From: JBDNJM01 sp041687755
GTDB lineage: Bacteria; Planctomycetota; UBA1135; GCA-002686595
NCBI GenBank assembly: GCA_041687755.1
Contig: JBDNJM010000192.1
Coordinates: 1-59,945 of the forward strand
Direction of reading: 5' to 3'
DNA length: 59,945 nucleotides
The notes beneath the pieces are model-generated. The model did no database searches and was not told the origin of the DNA. It saw only the letters and a list, made by a program, of their open reading frames with translations. Position numbers and translations under genes: made by a program. This document shows, in pieces, positions 26,645-36,665 of the stretch; positions within the stretch are counted from its first letter, which is position 1, and each line of letters starts with the position of its first letter.

Positions 26645-27397
26645 TCAATGAGCGGCCTTGGCGAGCCCTGTCGCGCGGGCCGCTCGGTCGAGCACGTCGA
26701 CCAGCCGCTCGGGCATGGACATCAGCGGGAAGTGCCCCGACTCAAGCGTGAACACCTGCTCGACGTCCCAGTAGGTGAGCATTCGCTCCTGCAGCGCAGG
26801 CGACAGGACCTTGTCCATCGTGGAGCGCACGTAGGACTTCGGGACCGAGCCGAAGGCCTGCTCGGTCAGGTTCGCTGGGAACAGGAACGGCTCGGTCGCC
26901 TGCTTCATCGCGAAGTGCGGAAGGAAGCCCGCGAGGCGCTCGGGCTCGAGCACGTCGTGCAGCAGGAGCTCCTCGACATCCGCCGCAGCGACCGTCGCGT
27001 AGGACTGGTCCGCGGCGAAGCTCAGCCGCGACAGCAACTCACCGGCCTCGTCGCTCTCCATCAGCCCCATGGGCGTCTGTCCGCTCTTCGGAAGCATCGC
27101 GGCGACGTACACCAAGCGCTCGATCTGCTCAGGGATGCGCTCGGCCACAGATGAGATGATCGCGCCGCCGAGCGAGTGCCCGACGAGGACGATCGGCCCC
27201 TCGATAGTCTTGGCGGCGTCGATCACGCGCTGGACGTAGGCGTCCATGGTGACCTCGGCGAGCGGAGTCTTGTCGTCCCCGTGACCGGGGAGGTCGATCG
27301 CTCGGGCGTTATGTCCGCGTTGACGCAGACCGTGCAGGGTGTCTTCGAATTCCCACGCTCCGCCCCAGGCGCCGTGGATCAGTAGTAGTTGGCTCAT
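26645..27397 (-). CDS. Alpha/beta hydrolase (EstC/methylketone- or salicylate-esterase-like)
   Basis: 250-residue serine hydrolase. LLLIHGAWGGAWEF holds the oxyanion HGAW motif, LVGHSLGGAIISS the nucleophile Ser near 97, and LESGHFPLMSMPERL the catalytic His near residue 222, a pattern shared with plant-type salicylate/hydroxynitrile esterases and bacterial EstC. AAGAGGAA seven bases before the ATG is a good ribosome site. It lies 95 bases downstream of the tautomerase gene and is probably co-transcribed with it. Confidence 0.85.
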   Translation of the reverse strand: MSQLLLIHGAWGGAWEFEDTLHGLRQRGHNARAIDLPGHGDDKTPLAEVTMDAYVQRVIDAAKTIEGPIVLVGHSLGGAIISSVAERIPEQIERLVYVAAMLPKSGQTPMGLMESDEAGELLSRLSFAADQSYATVAAADVEELLLHDVLEPERLAGFLPHFAMKQATEPFLFPANLTEQAFGSVPKSYVRSTMDKVLSPALQERMLTYWDVEQVFTLESGHFPLMSMPERLVDVLDRAARATGLAKAAH

Positions 27398-27492
27398 TTG
27401 TTTTTCCTCTTAGTCCTGTTCGAGTGGATTCGTTCGGGCCCGTGCCATCTTGAATCCGCTCGGGGTTGGGGTGATCGGTCAGCGGGCGGGCT

Positions 27493-27930
27493 TTAGGTCG
27501 TCTGCTCGACAGGGGCTGCGGAAGCGATGGCTTCGCTGAACTCTGCGTTGCTCAGCGCCTCGCCGCCGAGATTCCAGGCGCCGTCCACGGTGTGGACAAC
27601 GTTGAAGAAGATGTGCTCCTTGGGCAGCGAGCGGCCGCTCAGCTCGCGGAGGATCGCGGTCGCTTCCGCACCGAAGCCGCGCTGGACGTCGCGCGAGGCG
27701 AAGGCGAAGGACGGGACCTTCCACTCGACCCAGGCGGCCGAGAACTCCTCGCCGCCCGAGAAGCTGTGGCCCGCAGGGACGATGTGCACGTTGGCGGTCA
27801 CGTTGGGCGTCATGACCGAGTTGCCCGTGAGGGCGTGCCACTCGAGCATCGAGTCGGTCAGTCGCTTGATGGCGAGCTTGACCTTGTGGGCGGGGAGGAC
27901 GCCCTCGGAGAGAGTCAGGGTGAGAGGCAT
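27493..27930 (-). CDS. Tautomerase-superfamily (4-OT/MIF-like) protein
   Basis: 145 residues beginning MPLTLTLSEGVLP: Pro directly after the initiator Met would be the catalytic Pro1 of the tautomerase superfamily, which decides ATG 27930 over the longer frame to 27993. The later GGEEFSAAWVEWKVPSFAF and KEHIFFNVVHTVDGAWNLGG fit one long fused beta-alpha-beta pair. Substrate unknown. First gene of an operon with the hydrolase, divergent from the TetR gene. Confidence 0.75.
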   Translation of the reverse strand: MPLTLTLSEGVLPAHKVKLAIKRLTDSMLEWHALTGNSVMTPNVTANVHIVPAGHSFSGGEEFSAAWVEWKVPSFAFASRDVQRGFGAEATAILRELSGRSLPKEHIFFNVVHTVDGAWNLGGEALSNAEFSEAIASAAPVEQTT

Positions 27931-27978
27931 GGTGGGTTCCGTGTGTCGGTTGTCGGGGTTGGCTGCGTGTGTGCTTCG

Positions 27979-28053
27979 TTTTGAAGCGATCACTCTAAGT
28001 TGAACCGAAGTCCCGACCGCGTCAACCCTTTTTGTGGAGGGATCGCTTCAAAA
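27979..28053. promoter_or_regulatory. Inverted repeat, candidate TetR operator
   Basis: TTTTGAAGCGATC at 27979-27991 is repeated as its exact reverse complement at 28041-28053 (13 bp each, 49 bases between). It lies between the divergent tautomerase and TetR genes, 49 bases before the tautomerase start. The rest of the gap, 28054-28253, shows nothing else. Confidence 0.6.
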
Positions 28054-28253
28054 TGAGACAGGTAGCTGCCAGGCTGACCCCGCCGTGAGCAGGTGGCTTT
28101 GGGGTGCTCGGACTGCGTAGCCCCGCGAGGACGGCCCCTCGAGCGTGTCTGCAGGAACCGCGCTTCGCTCCATCGCAACCGCGGGGAATTCGGCGGCCCG
28201 GGGGATGAACTTCCCCGAGTTTTGTAGTATTCCTTCCAAAACCCAACCCAAGC

Positions 28254-28844
28254 ATGTCCCGACCTAGATCCGTACCCGAAGCCGAAGCCCTCGATCAAGC
28301 CCTCCAGCTCTTCTGGGAGCGGGGCTTCGACCGCACGTCCATCGCCGACCTGGGCGAGGCCATCGGGGTGGGGCCCTCGAGTATTTACAACGCCTTCGGC
28401 AGCAAGGCCGAGCTGTTCCGACGATCGCTCGACCACTACCTGCAGACTCACGCCGCGTTCATCCCTGGCGTCCTGGCCGGGGTCCAGGAGCACGGCGTGG
28501 AGGAGTCCGTCCGGGACCTGCTCCAGCGGGCCATCAAGCTCTACACGAGCAAGGGCCTGCCCCGGGGCTGCGCGATCCTGCAGGGCGGCGGTTCCGGCGG
28601 TTCGGACGACTCCGAGGGCGGCCTGATCGCGCGGGAGTTCAGGCAGGGGATCGAGCAGGCCTTGCGCCAGCTGTTCGGCGGCGCGCCCCCGACCGACGAG
28701 CTGGCCCTTCCTCCGAAGATCCTGGCCAAGTACGTCCTGGGCGTGATGCGCGGGCTGTCACAGCTGGCCGCGGACGGCACCAGACGGTCGGACCTGGTCA
28801 AGATTGCGGACCACACGGCGGCGAGCTGCGTGGTTCTGGGCTGA
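28254..28844 (+). CDS. TetR-family transcriptional regulator
   Basis: 196-residue repressor. The N-terminal HTH is TSIADLGEAIGVGPSSIYN (residues 28-46), followed by AFGSKAELFRRSL; the C-terminal ligand domain includes RGCAILQGGG and LAKYVLGVMRGLSQLAADG, as in the TetR_C group that controls oxidoreductase or hydrolase genes. Divergent from the tautomerase-hydrolase operon, which it most likely represses through the inverted repeat in the gap. Confidence 0.9.
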   Translation: MSRPRSVPEAEALDQALQLFWERGFDRTSIADLGEAIGVGPSSIYNAFGSKAELFRRSLDHYLQTHAAFIPGVLAGVQEHGVEESVRDLLQRAIKLYTSKGLPRGCAILQGGGSGGSDDSEGGLIAREFRQGIEQALRQLFGGAPPTDELALPPKILAKYVLGVMRGLSQLAADGTRRSDLVKIADHTAASCVVLG

Positions 28845-28942
28845 ACGGAGCACCGCAGGCACCTAGCCCAAAGGCCTCCCAGGATGGGGCGCGCGGTTTG
28901 CGCCCTGACCTGGAGCGGATGGAGGGACCTCGGATTCCCCGC

Positions 28943-31548
28943 TCAGCGTTCCGCCAGCCAGTCGCGAACCAAACCGGGCTGCAGCTTCTCCAGCAGGAAC
29001 TCTCGGTCTTGCCACAGGCGCGCCGCTCGATAGTCGAGGCCGGCTTCCTCCAGGAGCTGCAGTGCCACACCAGCCTGGTAGGGCCCTACTGCACGAGACC
29101 CTGGGTCCCCGACGTAGGTAATCTCGATGAACTTGCCCATGTCTGAGTAGTCGGCATCGTCGGTCAGGGCCCAGACGGCTGCTTGCTTGCTGTACGAGCT
29201 GATGGAGGCGTCGCCCAGGACCTGCGACAGGCGGTAGAGCTCGCTGTCCGGTTCGAGCGGCTCAATCTGGAACCGATCGCCCATCCCCGGCACGGGTCGG
29301 TCGAGGTTGGCGCATGCGGCCGGCAAGATCACCCGCTCGGGGGAGAGCGGTTCAATGCTCAACGTGACGTCCGTGAGCGTGACCATGTTCTGGAAGTTGC
29401 CGCCCGCAGCGAACTTTAGGCCGCTGGGGATTCGAACGCGCAGGGTGTGATCCGAGCGGTTAACGAGGTCCAGCGCTTCGACGGAGATCGTGTTGCCGCC
29501 CGCCTCGAGGGCGAGTCTGCCGGTTGCTCGCAGGGCTAGAAGGTCTTGGACGCCTCGGTCCGCTTCCCACAGTGCTGCCAGCTCGGCCCAGCGCGGATCC
29601 GGAGCGTTTCGAGCCAGCTCGGCCATCGCCTCGGGCGAGTCCATCGCCAGGAGGTCGGTGCGAGCGTCGGCCCCGAACAACGGAAGCAGGCGTTGGTTCT
29701 CGCGCAGTCGAGCGCCGACGATCGCGGGAATGTCTCCGCGGGCGAGCGCCAGTTCGTCGGCCGCGGTCGAGGGCCCGTACCGCCGGGCGAGGGTCTCGAG
29801 GGACTCGGATGCGTCGTCGTGCCAAGTGCGAATCTCGGTGCCGAGGATCTCGATCAGGGGGGCGATGGCGACCTCGCCGAGATCGACGACCATATCCCAG
29901 CGCTCGTCCAGGACTCGGATGCGAACCTCCTGCTCGAGGCTCTGCGGCTCATAGCCCAGCTCCAGAAGGTGCCGACAGGCTCGGCGCTCGTCGTCCGTTA
30001 CGTAGTCGGTCAGCTCTCCCAGCCAGATTTGCGCCAGGCGCTCCACGGCGCTTTGCCGGGCGCGCAGCGCCCGGGGAGCCTCGAACTCCATGGCGATCTC
30101 GGGGAACTCGTCGATCGCTTCCACCAGAACGTCGTGGAGATCGGACTCGGACGGGAGCTCTAGGTCCTCGAAGGCCTGCCCGGTTGGATCGATCCTCGCC
30201 AGAGCGCCCACCGCACGCCTCCGCAGCGGACCCTCCGAATTGGCGAGCAGGGTCAGCACCTCCGGGCGCGTCGCTTCACCGAGCAGCTTCAGGTCTCGCC
30301 ACGCGCCGATCGCCACGTGATGCCGCACCAGCTGACTCAGCGTGGGCTTGTCTCGTCCGGACCGAATGCGCTCGGCTGCCCATTCGGCGAACTCGGGAGG
30401 CAGGCGGTCTGCGCACTCCGCCAGTTCGGCGTTGGTCAACGCGCTGGCCAAGATGGCGCGACCGTAGTTGAGCTCCGCCCGACCCTCCGGGTCGACGCCG
30501 TAGCCGAAGCTTGCGATGGGAGCCTCGGGCCAGCTCGTCCGCAGCCCTGTCTCCTCGAACGGCAGGTCGAAGGAGCGGGTCATCCGATTCCAGAGGTCCG
30601 TGATGCTCCGGTGCAGGCTCCCCTCGTCGCCCACCACTACTTCCAGGGGCAGCCTGGCCACGATCACGGCGCGCGGGGGTAGGTAGCGCAGGGCCGGTCG
30701 CTCGAAGCCCTCGGGGTGGACGATCGCTCGGTTCTCTTCCACCGCCAAGTAGCTGTAGTCCGCGTCCTTGACCAGGAATCGTGCCGGCTCGTCGGGCGCT
30801 GCGATCTCCCAACCGGGGAGGTAGAACACCGTGACGTTCTCGTCGAAGTCCTCCACGTTCTCCTTCTCGTAGGCGGCGACTCGTGGCTCCAGCTTCGCTA
30901 CCACTGGATGATCCGCGCCGAGCTCTTCGACGCGACGTCCGGCTGCGGCCCTGTGCTCGCCGGCGGGGAAGCGACGCACGAACGCCTCCCAGGCTTCGAG
31001 CACGTCCTGCTTCGCAGCTTCCTCGAAGGCCGCCTGCTCGGCGTGTCGCTCCAGGGCAAGCCCCGCGAGGTCCGCCTTTGGCGCGTCCGGATACTGCTCG
31101 AGGAAGGCCTGTCATCCCGCCACGGTGTCCGCCGACCGCGCCACTCCAAAAGCCTCGGACCGCTGGAGCTCGCCGATTCGCGCTCGCGCCTCAACGGCGT
31201 GCGCCCTAGCCCAGAAGTCTCCAGGTAGCCGGTGTAACCCTCACGATCGTCCAGTTCGGTGGCGGCTGCCCATGTGTTCTCTTCGGCGGTCCGAGCAATA
31301 GCGTTCAGCCGTTCTTGTGCCAAGCTGACTTCGTCGCTCGCACCGAACTCCTCGATGAACTGCCGGTACTCCTGCTCGCTGTTGGCCGCGACCGCTCCAT
31401 ACCAAGCCTCCGTCGCGCGTTCTGCCGGGGTCGTGCACGAGCCGAGACCAAGAGAGAGCAACGCGACCGCCGTCAGCCGCCAACAGGTCGAAGACTTCCT
31501 TCCGCGCGTGCCCTGCTTCGTGCCCCACCAAGGGACTCTTGCTTCCAT
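28943..31548 (-). pseudogene. Large lipoprotein gene broken by a frameshift and an in-frame TGA
   Basis: Translation from ATG 31548 gives a leader WRLTAVALLSLGLGSC with a lipobox, then a helical region up to GYTGYLETS. Near 31215 the reading frame must shift to continue as ARAHAVEARARIGELQ. In the new frame, TGA at 31114-31112 interrupts VAG-QAFLEQYPDAPK; a homologous repeat 40 residues later reads EAWEAFVRRFPAG, so the stop occupies the position of a Trp. From GTG 31003 the frame is open for 686 residues to 28943, with a beta-rich C-terminal part resembling extracytoplasmic domains and a middle part with HEAT-like helices. Function unknown. Confidence 0.75.
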
Positions 31549-31658
31549 CGACTCATGCCAGCTCGAAGGGCAACTTCCGTTCCGGTGGCCGGTGCTTGGC
31601 GTGCCTGGAGGCTTCATCCGAAGGCTCTCCTCGCGAGGCGGACCCTCTCTGCCCATTT

Positions 31659-31705
31659 CGGGCACCCCAACTACCGCAACAGGCGGCAGGTTGTCCGAGT
31701 TGGGG
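31659..31705. repeat. Direct repeat copy 1, hairpin-forming
   Basis: CGGGCACCCCAACTACCGC begins a copy of the element also found at 32928. It folds symmetrically: CCCCAACT with AGTTGGGG outside, CAAC with GTTG inside. It ends in a run of ten G (31702-31711). Lies 15 bases past the end of the propeller gene. Confidence 0.6.
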
Positions 31706-31720
31706 GGGGGGAAGGTCCGT

Positions 31721-32824
31721 CTAGTTGTCCTCGATTGAGAAGTCCGTGAGGGCCTCGCCGTCGTAGCGGAACAGTTGGCCGTGGTTGCCGCCGAACCAGA
31801 CGTTTGCGCCTGCGTCTTCTAGGATGAAGTTGATGTCGTCGAAGGTCTGGCCTTCACCTGTGGTGAACGGTGTGAAGGTCTCTCCGTCAAACGTGCAGAG
31901 GCTGCCCAACTGACTGCTTACCCAGAGCTTTCCGGTGCTGTCTTCGAAGATGGAAGTAACGTTGGCGCTGCTGAGTCCGTCCGCTAAGTGAAAGTTGGTG
32001 AAGCCCGCGCCGTCAAAGCGATCGAGCCCCCCTTCGCGGTTCCCGTTGCTGCCGAGCCAGACGTTGCCCGACTTGTCGGAGTAGGCCGAGCGCATCATGT
32101 CGTCGCTGAGACCGTCTTCCGCCGTGAAGTGGCGCATGATGGATCCGTCGAATCGGCTGACTCCACCGTGGCTAAGGGACGTGAACCAAATGTTGCCACC
32201 GCTGTCCTCGGTCACGCTGGGGATTACGTTGTGATAGAGAGCGTCGGGCTGCAGCTGGCCATGGTCGGCAAGGAAGCTGGTGAATACCTTCCCGTCATAG
32301 CGATATGCACCGGCGCCGTTGGTGCCGATCCAGAACACGCCGTGGCGGTCCTGCAGCATGCTCATCACCTGGTTGGGATTGACCAAGGGGTAAACCTGGT
32401 CGAGCCAACTGCCCGAGATCTCGTTGTACGGGATCGGCACGTGGGTGAAGCTCTCCCCATCAAAGCGGCACAGGCCGTCCGGCGTTCCGAACCACATGTT
32501 GCCCGAGCGATCCTGCATGATCGACGTGACCTGGTCGTCGGTGAGCCCGTCCTTGGTGGACAGATGGGTGAAGGACGTTCCGTCGTAACGCAGGACTCCT
32601 TGGTGGGTTGAGAACCAGAGGTCGCCTTCGCTATCGGTGAAGCCGGACTTGATGGTGTTGGCGGACCTGATCGCCGCGGTGCGTTTGGCGATGGCCTCAG
32701 AGCTTGCACCGTCGGGTTGCGTTGATTTTGGGGGAGCGGAGGTGCCTGCTTGGGTGATGGGCGCTGTTTGGGCGCTACAAGCCGTGATCAGGGTAAGGGC
32801 GCCGACGAGTCGAGGGATGTGCAT
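31721..32824 (-). CDS. Two-component-regulator-type propeller lipoprotein
   Basis: 367 residues from ATG 32824 (MHIPRLVGALTLITACSAQ, a lipoprotein signal with ITAC). The mature part is a propeller of Reg_prop repeats such as GDLWFSTHQGVLRYDGTSF, GNMWFGTPDGLCRFDGESF and GVFWIGTNGAGAYRYDGKVF. In sensor kinases these form the outer sensing domain; here no kinase part follows and the protein ends with the last blade, so it is a free-standing sensor- or ligand-binding propeller. Flanked on both sides by copies of one direct repeat. The sequence is less GC-rich than its neighbours. Confidence 0.8.
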   Translation of the reverse strand: MHIPRLVGALTLITACSAQTAPITQAGTSAPPKSTQPDGASSEAIAKRTAAIRSANTIKSGFTDSEGDLWFSTHQGVLRYDGTSFTHLSTKDGLTDDQVTSIMQDRSGNMWFGTPDGLCRFDGESFTHVPIPYNEISGSWLDQVYPLVNPNQVMSMLQDRHGVFWIGTNGAGAYRYDGKVFTSFLADHGQLQPDALYHNVIPSVTEDSGGNIWFTSLSHGGVSRFDGSIMRHFTAEDGLSDDMMRSAYSDKSGNVWLGSNGNREGGLDRFDGAGFTNFHLADGLSSANVTSIFEDSTGKLWVSSQLGSLCTFDGETFTPFTTGEGQTFDDINFILEDAGANVWFGGNHGQLFRYDGEALTDFSIEDN

Positions 32825-32927
32825 TGAGCGTCGAGTGTGGGATCGTTTCGAGCCGGTACGAGGGGGATGCCACAAAGTTAGGCATGGCACGTCTGAACCC
32901 GAGCGATTTTCGCCAACTTGACCTTTC

Positions 32928-32978
32928 CGGGCATCCCAACTACCGCGAGAGGCGGGAGGGTGTCAGGGATGGGCGGGG
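32928..32978. repeat. Direct repeat copy 2
   Basis: CGGGCATCCCAACTACCGC opens a copy similar to that at 31659 in the same orientation, 1.27 kb apart, with the propeller gene as the only content between them. Confidence 0.6.
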
Positions 32979-33093
32979 ATGCTCACTCGTACCCGTCGCG
33001 ACGTAGTCGCTCGCTTTCCTTGTTCTGATGCTCTGGCTTGAGGCGCTAGAACGAGCACTGCTTTAGGCAGTCCTGCTCTACCCTGCCCTGGCC

Positions 33094-35280
33094 ATGAGCC
33101 TCACCCTCCGAATCGTCCGCCACGCTGCAGCTCTCCTTTGTTGCCCCGTCCTTGCCCTTGCTCAAGTCCAAGCGCTTGACCTGCCCGCGGAGATCTCCAT
33201 TCCCGACGGGATCGACCTGGAGGAGAGCTTTACTCTGCGGATGTACGTGCGATGCGATGGGCCACCGCCCAGCGATCTGCCCAGCCTCGCGGCGAACAAG
33301 GACTGGGAGTCCGGCGCGGTTCGCGACTACACCACCAACAACAGCTACGGGTTCGGACGCGAGTCTGGAGCCTTAGCGGGGTTCGCAATCAGCGTCTTGC
33401 CGGACGGTGCGTGGACGTGGAACGCAGGTGATGGCAGGTTGCGGATCGATCACCGGCCTGAGGCGGCGGACCAAGGGATCGTCGACGGCAGCTGGCACGA
33501 GATTGGCTTCGCGGTCGATCGCGGAATGGGGGTCGTGCATCTGTTCCACGATGGGCGCCGAGTTGCGCTGCACGACCTTCAAGGAGTGGGCAGCCTAGAG
33601 TCCCCGGCGGGCGTCGTGCTTCTCGGGGACGTCGAGGGCTTTGAGTTGGCCGACGTCAGGATCGAGCCCGGCGTCGTGTCACAGAGCGAAATGGCCGAAG
33701 CCTTCACGCAGATGCTCGGCGAGGAGCGTCGCCCAGCACCCGCGTCCGTTTGGGACGGCGGACCGCTCAAGGTTCTCGCTTGGAACATCTGGCACGGCGG
33801 TCGGCGCAAGGGCGTCGATGAAGGGGTTCAGCGAGTTGTCGAGGTGATTGAGGGTTCGGGCGCCGACATCGTGCTGATGCAGGAGACGTACGGAAGTGGT
33901 CCACGCGTAGCCGGGCGCCTGGGATTCGACTACTTCCTGCGCTCGAGCAACCTGTCGATCCTGAGCCGTTTTCCGATCCGCAACGTGCACCGCCTGTACC
34001 AGGGCTTCCGCTTCGGCGGCGCGACCATCGAGCTGCGCCCTGGCACTGAGATCGAGGCCTATTCGCTGTGGATTAACTACCTGCCCGACGTCGGGAAGGC
34101 GCTCACCGAGGGCGCGACGGCCGAACAACTGGTCCTGGAGGACGCGAAGACGCGCGGAGCCGAGATCGACGCGATTCTCCGAGAGCTGCTGGCCCATCTC
34201 GACGGCTCACCCCACGTCCCCGTCCTGGTGGGAGGCGACTTCAACAGCGGCTCGCACCTGGACTGGACGGAGCAGGCCGCTGAACTCGACAGTCACCATG
34301 GTCATGTCGTTCCGTGGCCCGTGAGTCGATCGATGGCGGCTGGGGGCTTCGTCGACACGTTCAGGACGATCCACCCGGACCCTGTGGCCGATGTCGGAAA
34401 CACCTGGTCCCCCGAGTTCCGCGATAGCCATCCGGACCGGATCGACTACGTCTACGCGCGCGCGGGAGACTGGCGCGTCATCGGTTCTCGAGTCCTCGCG
34501 GAGCACTCCCGGGGTTGGCCGAGTGACCACGCGGCGGTCCTGTCGACACTCGAACTTGTGGAGCCTTCGCCGGCCCTCAAGGTCATGAGCTACAACATCC
34601 ACTACGGCGTGGGGATGGATGAGGTCCGTGATCTCGAGCGCATCGCGGCGATCATTTCAGCCGAATCCCCCGACCTCGTGGGCCTGCAGGAGATCGGGAG
34701 CAAGGCGATGGCCGACGAGCTCTCGCGCCTGACGGGAATGCCTGCCGTGTTCGGCCCGTCGAAGGGCAGCGACGACGCCTACGGCGACGCGATTCTCAGC
34801 AGGCACCCGTTCGAATGGGTCGGCAACGTCGCCCTGCCCTCGGCGAGCTCGAGCCGCTACCAGGCCATGGCCGTCGATGTCGATGTGTCCGCGATCTACG
34901 GATCTGGCACAAGCGTGCGATTCATCAACACGCACTTTGATTGGACGGACAGCATCGGGTCGCAGGAGTCTCGGCGCGCATCCGTCAGAGTCATCGAGCA
35001 GGGCCTCTGCGATGGGATCCCCGACCTCGCCCTTCTGGCGGGGGACCTGAACGCTCTGCCCAACAGTCTCCCCTTGGCTGACCTCGGGGCTGCGAACTGG
35101 CGCCTGCCGCTCCTGGGCCAACCGATGGCTACGTACGGTGCACCCAAACCGACAACCCAGATCGACTACATCCTGGTTCGACCCAGGCGCAGCTGGCAGG
35201 TTCTGAGCGTGCGCGTCCTCGACGAGCCTGTTGCGTCGGACCACTACCCGGTCGTGCTTACCGCGCGTCCCGTCCGATAG
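33094..35280 (+). CDS. Exported protein with LamG-like domain and two endonuclease/exonuclease/phosphatase domains
   Basis: 728 residues. A signal peptide (RHAALLCCPVLALAQVQA) leads into a LamG-like jelly roll (to about 215), then two tandem EEP domains. The first opens LKVLAWNIWHGG with MQETYGSG and VGGDFNSGSHLDW; the second opens LKVMSYNIHYGVG with LQEIGSK and LAGDLNALPNS, and both end with an SDHxPV/SDHAAV motif. Metal-binding Asn, Glu, Asp and His are all present in both, so both look active. Likely an extracellular phosphodiesterase or nuclease. The next gene, 17 bases on, encodes a third EEP domain. Confidence 0.85.
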   Translation: MSLTLRIVRHAAALLCCPVLALAQVQALDLPAEISIPDGIDLEESFTLRMYVRCDGPPPSDLPSLAANKDWESGAVRDYTTNNSYGFGRESGALAGFAISVLPDGAWTWNAGDGRLRIDHRPEAADQGIVDGSWHEIGFAVDRGMGVVHLFHDGRRVALHDLQGVGSLESPAGVVLLGDVEGFELADVRIEPGVVSQSEMAEAFTQMLGEERRPAPASVWDGGPLKVLAWNIWHGGRRKGVDEGVQRVVEVIEGSGADIVLMQETYGSGPRVAGRLGFDYFLRSSNLSILSRFPIRNVHRLYQGFRFGGATIELRPGTEIEAYSLWINYLPDVGKALTEGATAEQLVLEDAKTRGAEIDAILRELLAHLDGSPHVPVLVGGDFNSGSHLDWTEQAAELDSHHGHVVPWPVSRSMAAGGFVDTFRTIHPDPVADVGNTWSPEFRDSHPDRIDYVYARAGDWRVIGSRVLAEHSRGWPSDHAAVLSTLELVEPSPALKVMSYNIHYGVGMDEVRDLERIAAIISAESPDLVGLQEIGSKAMADELSRLTGMPAVFGPSKGSDDAYGDAILSRHPFEWVGNVALPSASSSRYQAMAVDVDVSAIYGSGTSVRFINTHFDWTDSIGSQESRRASVRVIEQGLCDGIPDLALLAGDLNALPNSLPLADLGAANWRLPLLGQPMATYGAPKPTTQIDYILVRPRRSWQVLSVRVLDEPVASDHYPVVLTARPVR

Positions 35281-35297
35281 CCCGGACCCTCCAGATC

Positions 35298-36203
35298 ATG
35301 CGATTCGAGAACGTCCTCCTCGCCCTCAGTCTCTTGCTGTTGAGCTCGAGTTGTCACTCCGGGGAGCGCCAGCCTGATGCGCCCCTCGCCGACTCCCTTC
35401 GAGTCCTTTCCTACAACACCTACTACGTCTTCTCCAAGGGCCGGGAAGTCGACGCGGCGAGGGATTGGATCACGCTTCAGGCTCCGGATGTCGTCGCCCT
35501 GCAGGAGCTGACCGATATTGACGAGGATCGACTCTCGGAGCTCGCCGCGGGCTGGGGTCACGAGCACTCAGCCCTGCTCAAGACCAGCGGCTTCTCGACC
35601 GGGCTCACCTCGAGCTCTCCGATCGAAGTCGTCGAGCGCATGCTCGACGGACTCCACCATGGATGCCTGCACGCCCGCGTGGACGGCGTCGACGTGTTCG
35701 TCGTCCATCTCTCTCCTTTTCGGTGGGCGACGAGAACGAGCGAAACCGAGCTCCTGTTGGCCAAGATCCAGCCCTTGCTCGAGCAGCACGAGGAGGTCAT
35801 CGTCCTCGGTGACTTTAACGCACTCTCGCCGACCGACCGCCACCTCCTCGACGTTCAACCGGGTCTGTTGAAGAAAGCGCGTGCCAGTGACGCCGAACAC
35901 GATCACATCGAGAACCTCCGCGACGGCATATTCGACTACTCGGTGATGCAGCGGTTCTTCGACGGAGGCCTCGTAGATGCCGCTCTTCCGTTCTTCGACG
36001 CGTCCCACGAATCCCACTGGACCTTCACGACGGGAATCTGGAGCGAGCAGCAGATCGACCCGCCCGAGGGCGGGACCCGAATCGACTTCGTGCTTGCCGA
36101 CCCCGTGTTGGCGGCCGCGGTCGTCTCCGCCCACATCACCCGCACCGGAGTCGTCAACCGTACGTCGGACCACTACCCGGTCCTCGTCGAATTTCGACGC
36201 TAA
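35298..36203 (+). CDS. EEP-family phosphodiesterase lipoprotein
   Basis: 301 residues. LALSLLLLSSSCHS is a lipoprotein signal. The single EEP domain has LRVLSYNTYYVFSKG, VVALQELTD, VVHLSPF, VLGDFNALSPTD, RIDFVLADP and TSDHYPVLVEF, so all catalytic residues are in place. Same operon as the tandem EEP gene (17-base gap). Together they put three related hydrolase domains outside the cell. Confidence 0.88.
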   Translation: MRFENVLLALSLLLLSSSCHSGERQPDAPLADSLRVLSYNTYYVFSKGREVDAARDWITLQAPDVVALQELTDIDEDRLSELAAGWGHEHSALLKTSGFSTGLTSSSPIEVVERMLDGLHHGCLHARVDGVDVFVVHLSPFRWATRTSETELLLAKIQPLLEQHEEVIVLGDFNALSPTDRHLLDVQPGLLKKARASDAEHDHIENLRDGIFDYSVMQRFFDGGLVDAALPFFDASHESHWTFTTGIWSEQQIDPPEGGTRIDFVLADPVLAAAVVSAHITRTGVVNRTSDHYPVLVEFRR

Positions 36204-36665
36204 CGACGGTGCTCGTCTTCACGGTTCGCCCCGGACTCGCCGGGCTGCCTCAGGAGCACGAAGCGCGGCGTGAGCACCGAGAGAGCTGGAGTCGGCTCGG
36301 CACACCATGATCGGTCCCATCGCCCTGTTCATCTCTTGGCTCTTGCAGCGTCTTGAGGGTCGGGGTCTCGGTGAGCTTGGCTTCAACGCCGTACGTGTGC
36401 GAGCGGGTCAGCTCTTGGGTGGCTTGCTCATCGCGGGCAGAGCCGTTGCTGTTCAGCAGTTCGGGATGTCTGCCGCTGCTGGAGTGGGTTGGAAGCTCAA
36501 CCCAGAGATGGATGTCGGCCGGCTCCTGGATGGACGACCGTAGTTCATACGTCTCCGGGGCCCGAAGATCAGGGAGTGGGGGAGCTGCCGACCGATTCCG
36601 ATTCACGCACCCACCCCATCCAGCGGACGAGAGGTCCCAGGCGTCCTGAACCCATCGGCACCGCG
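36204..36665. other. Intergenic stretch of 462 bases, possible gene remnant
   Basis: No complete gene. The minus-strand frame around 36360-36600 reads plausibly as protein (APETYELRSSIQEPADIHLW) but matches nothing I recognise and has no good start; it may be a remnant of an exported protein. Confidence 0.3.
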
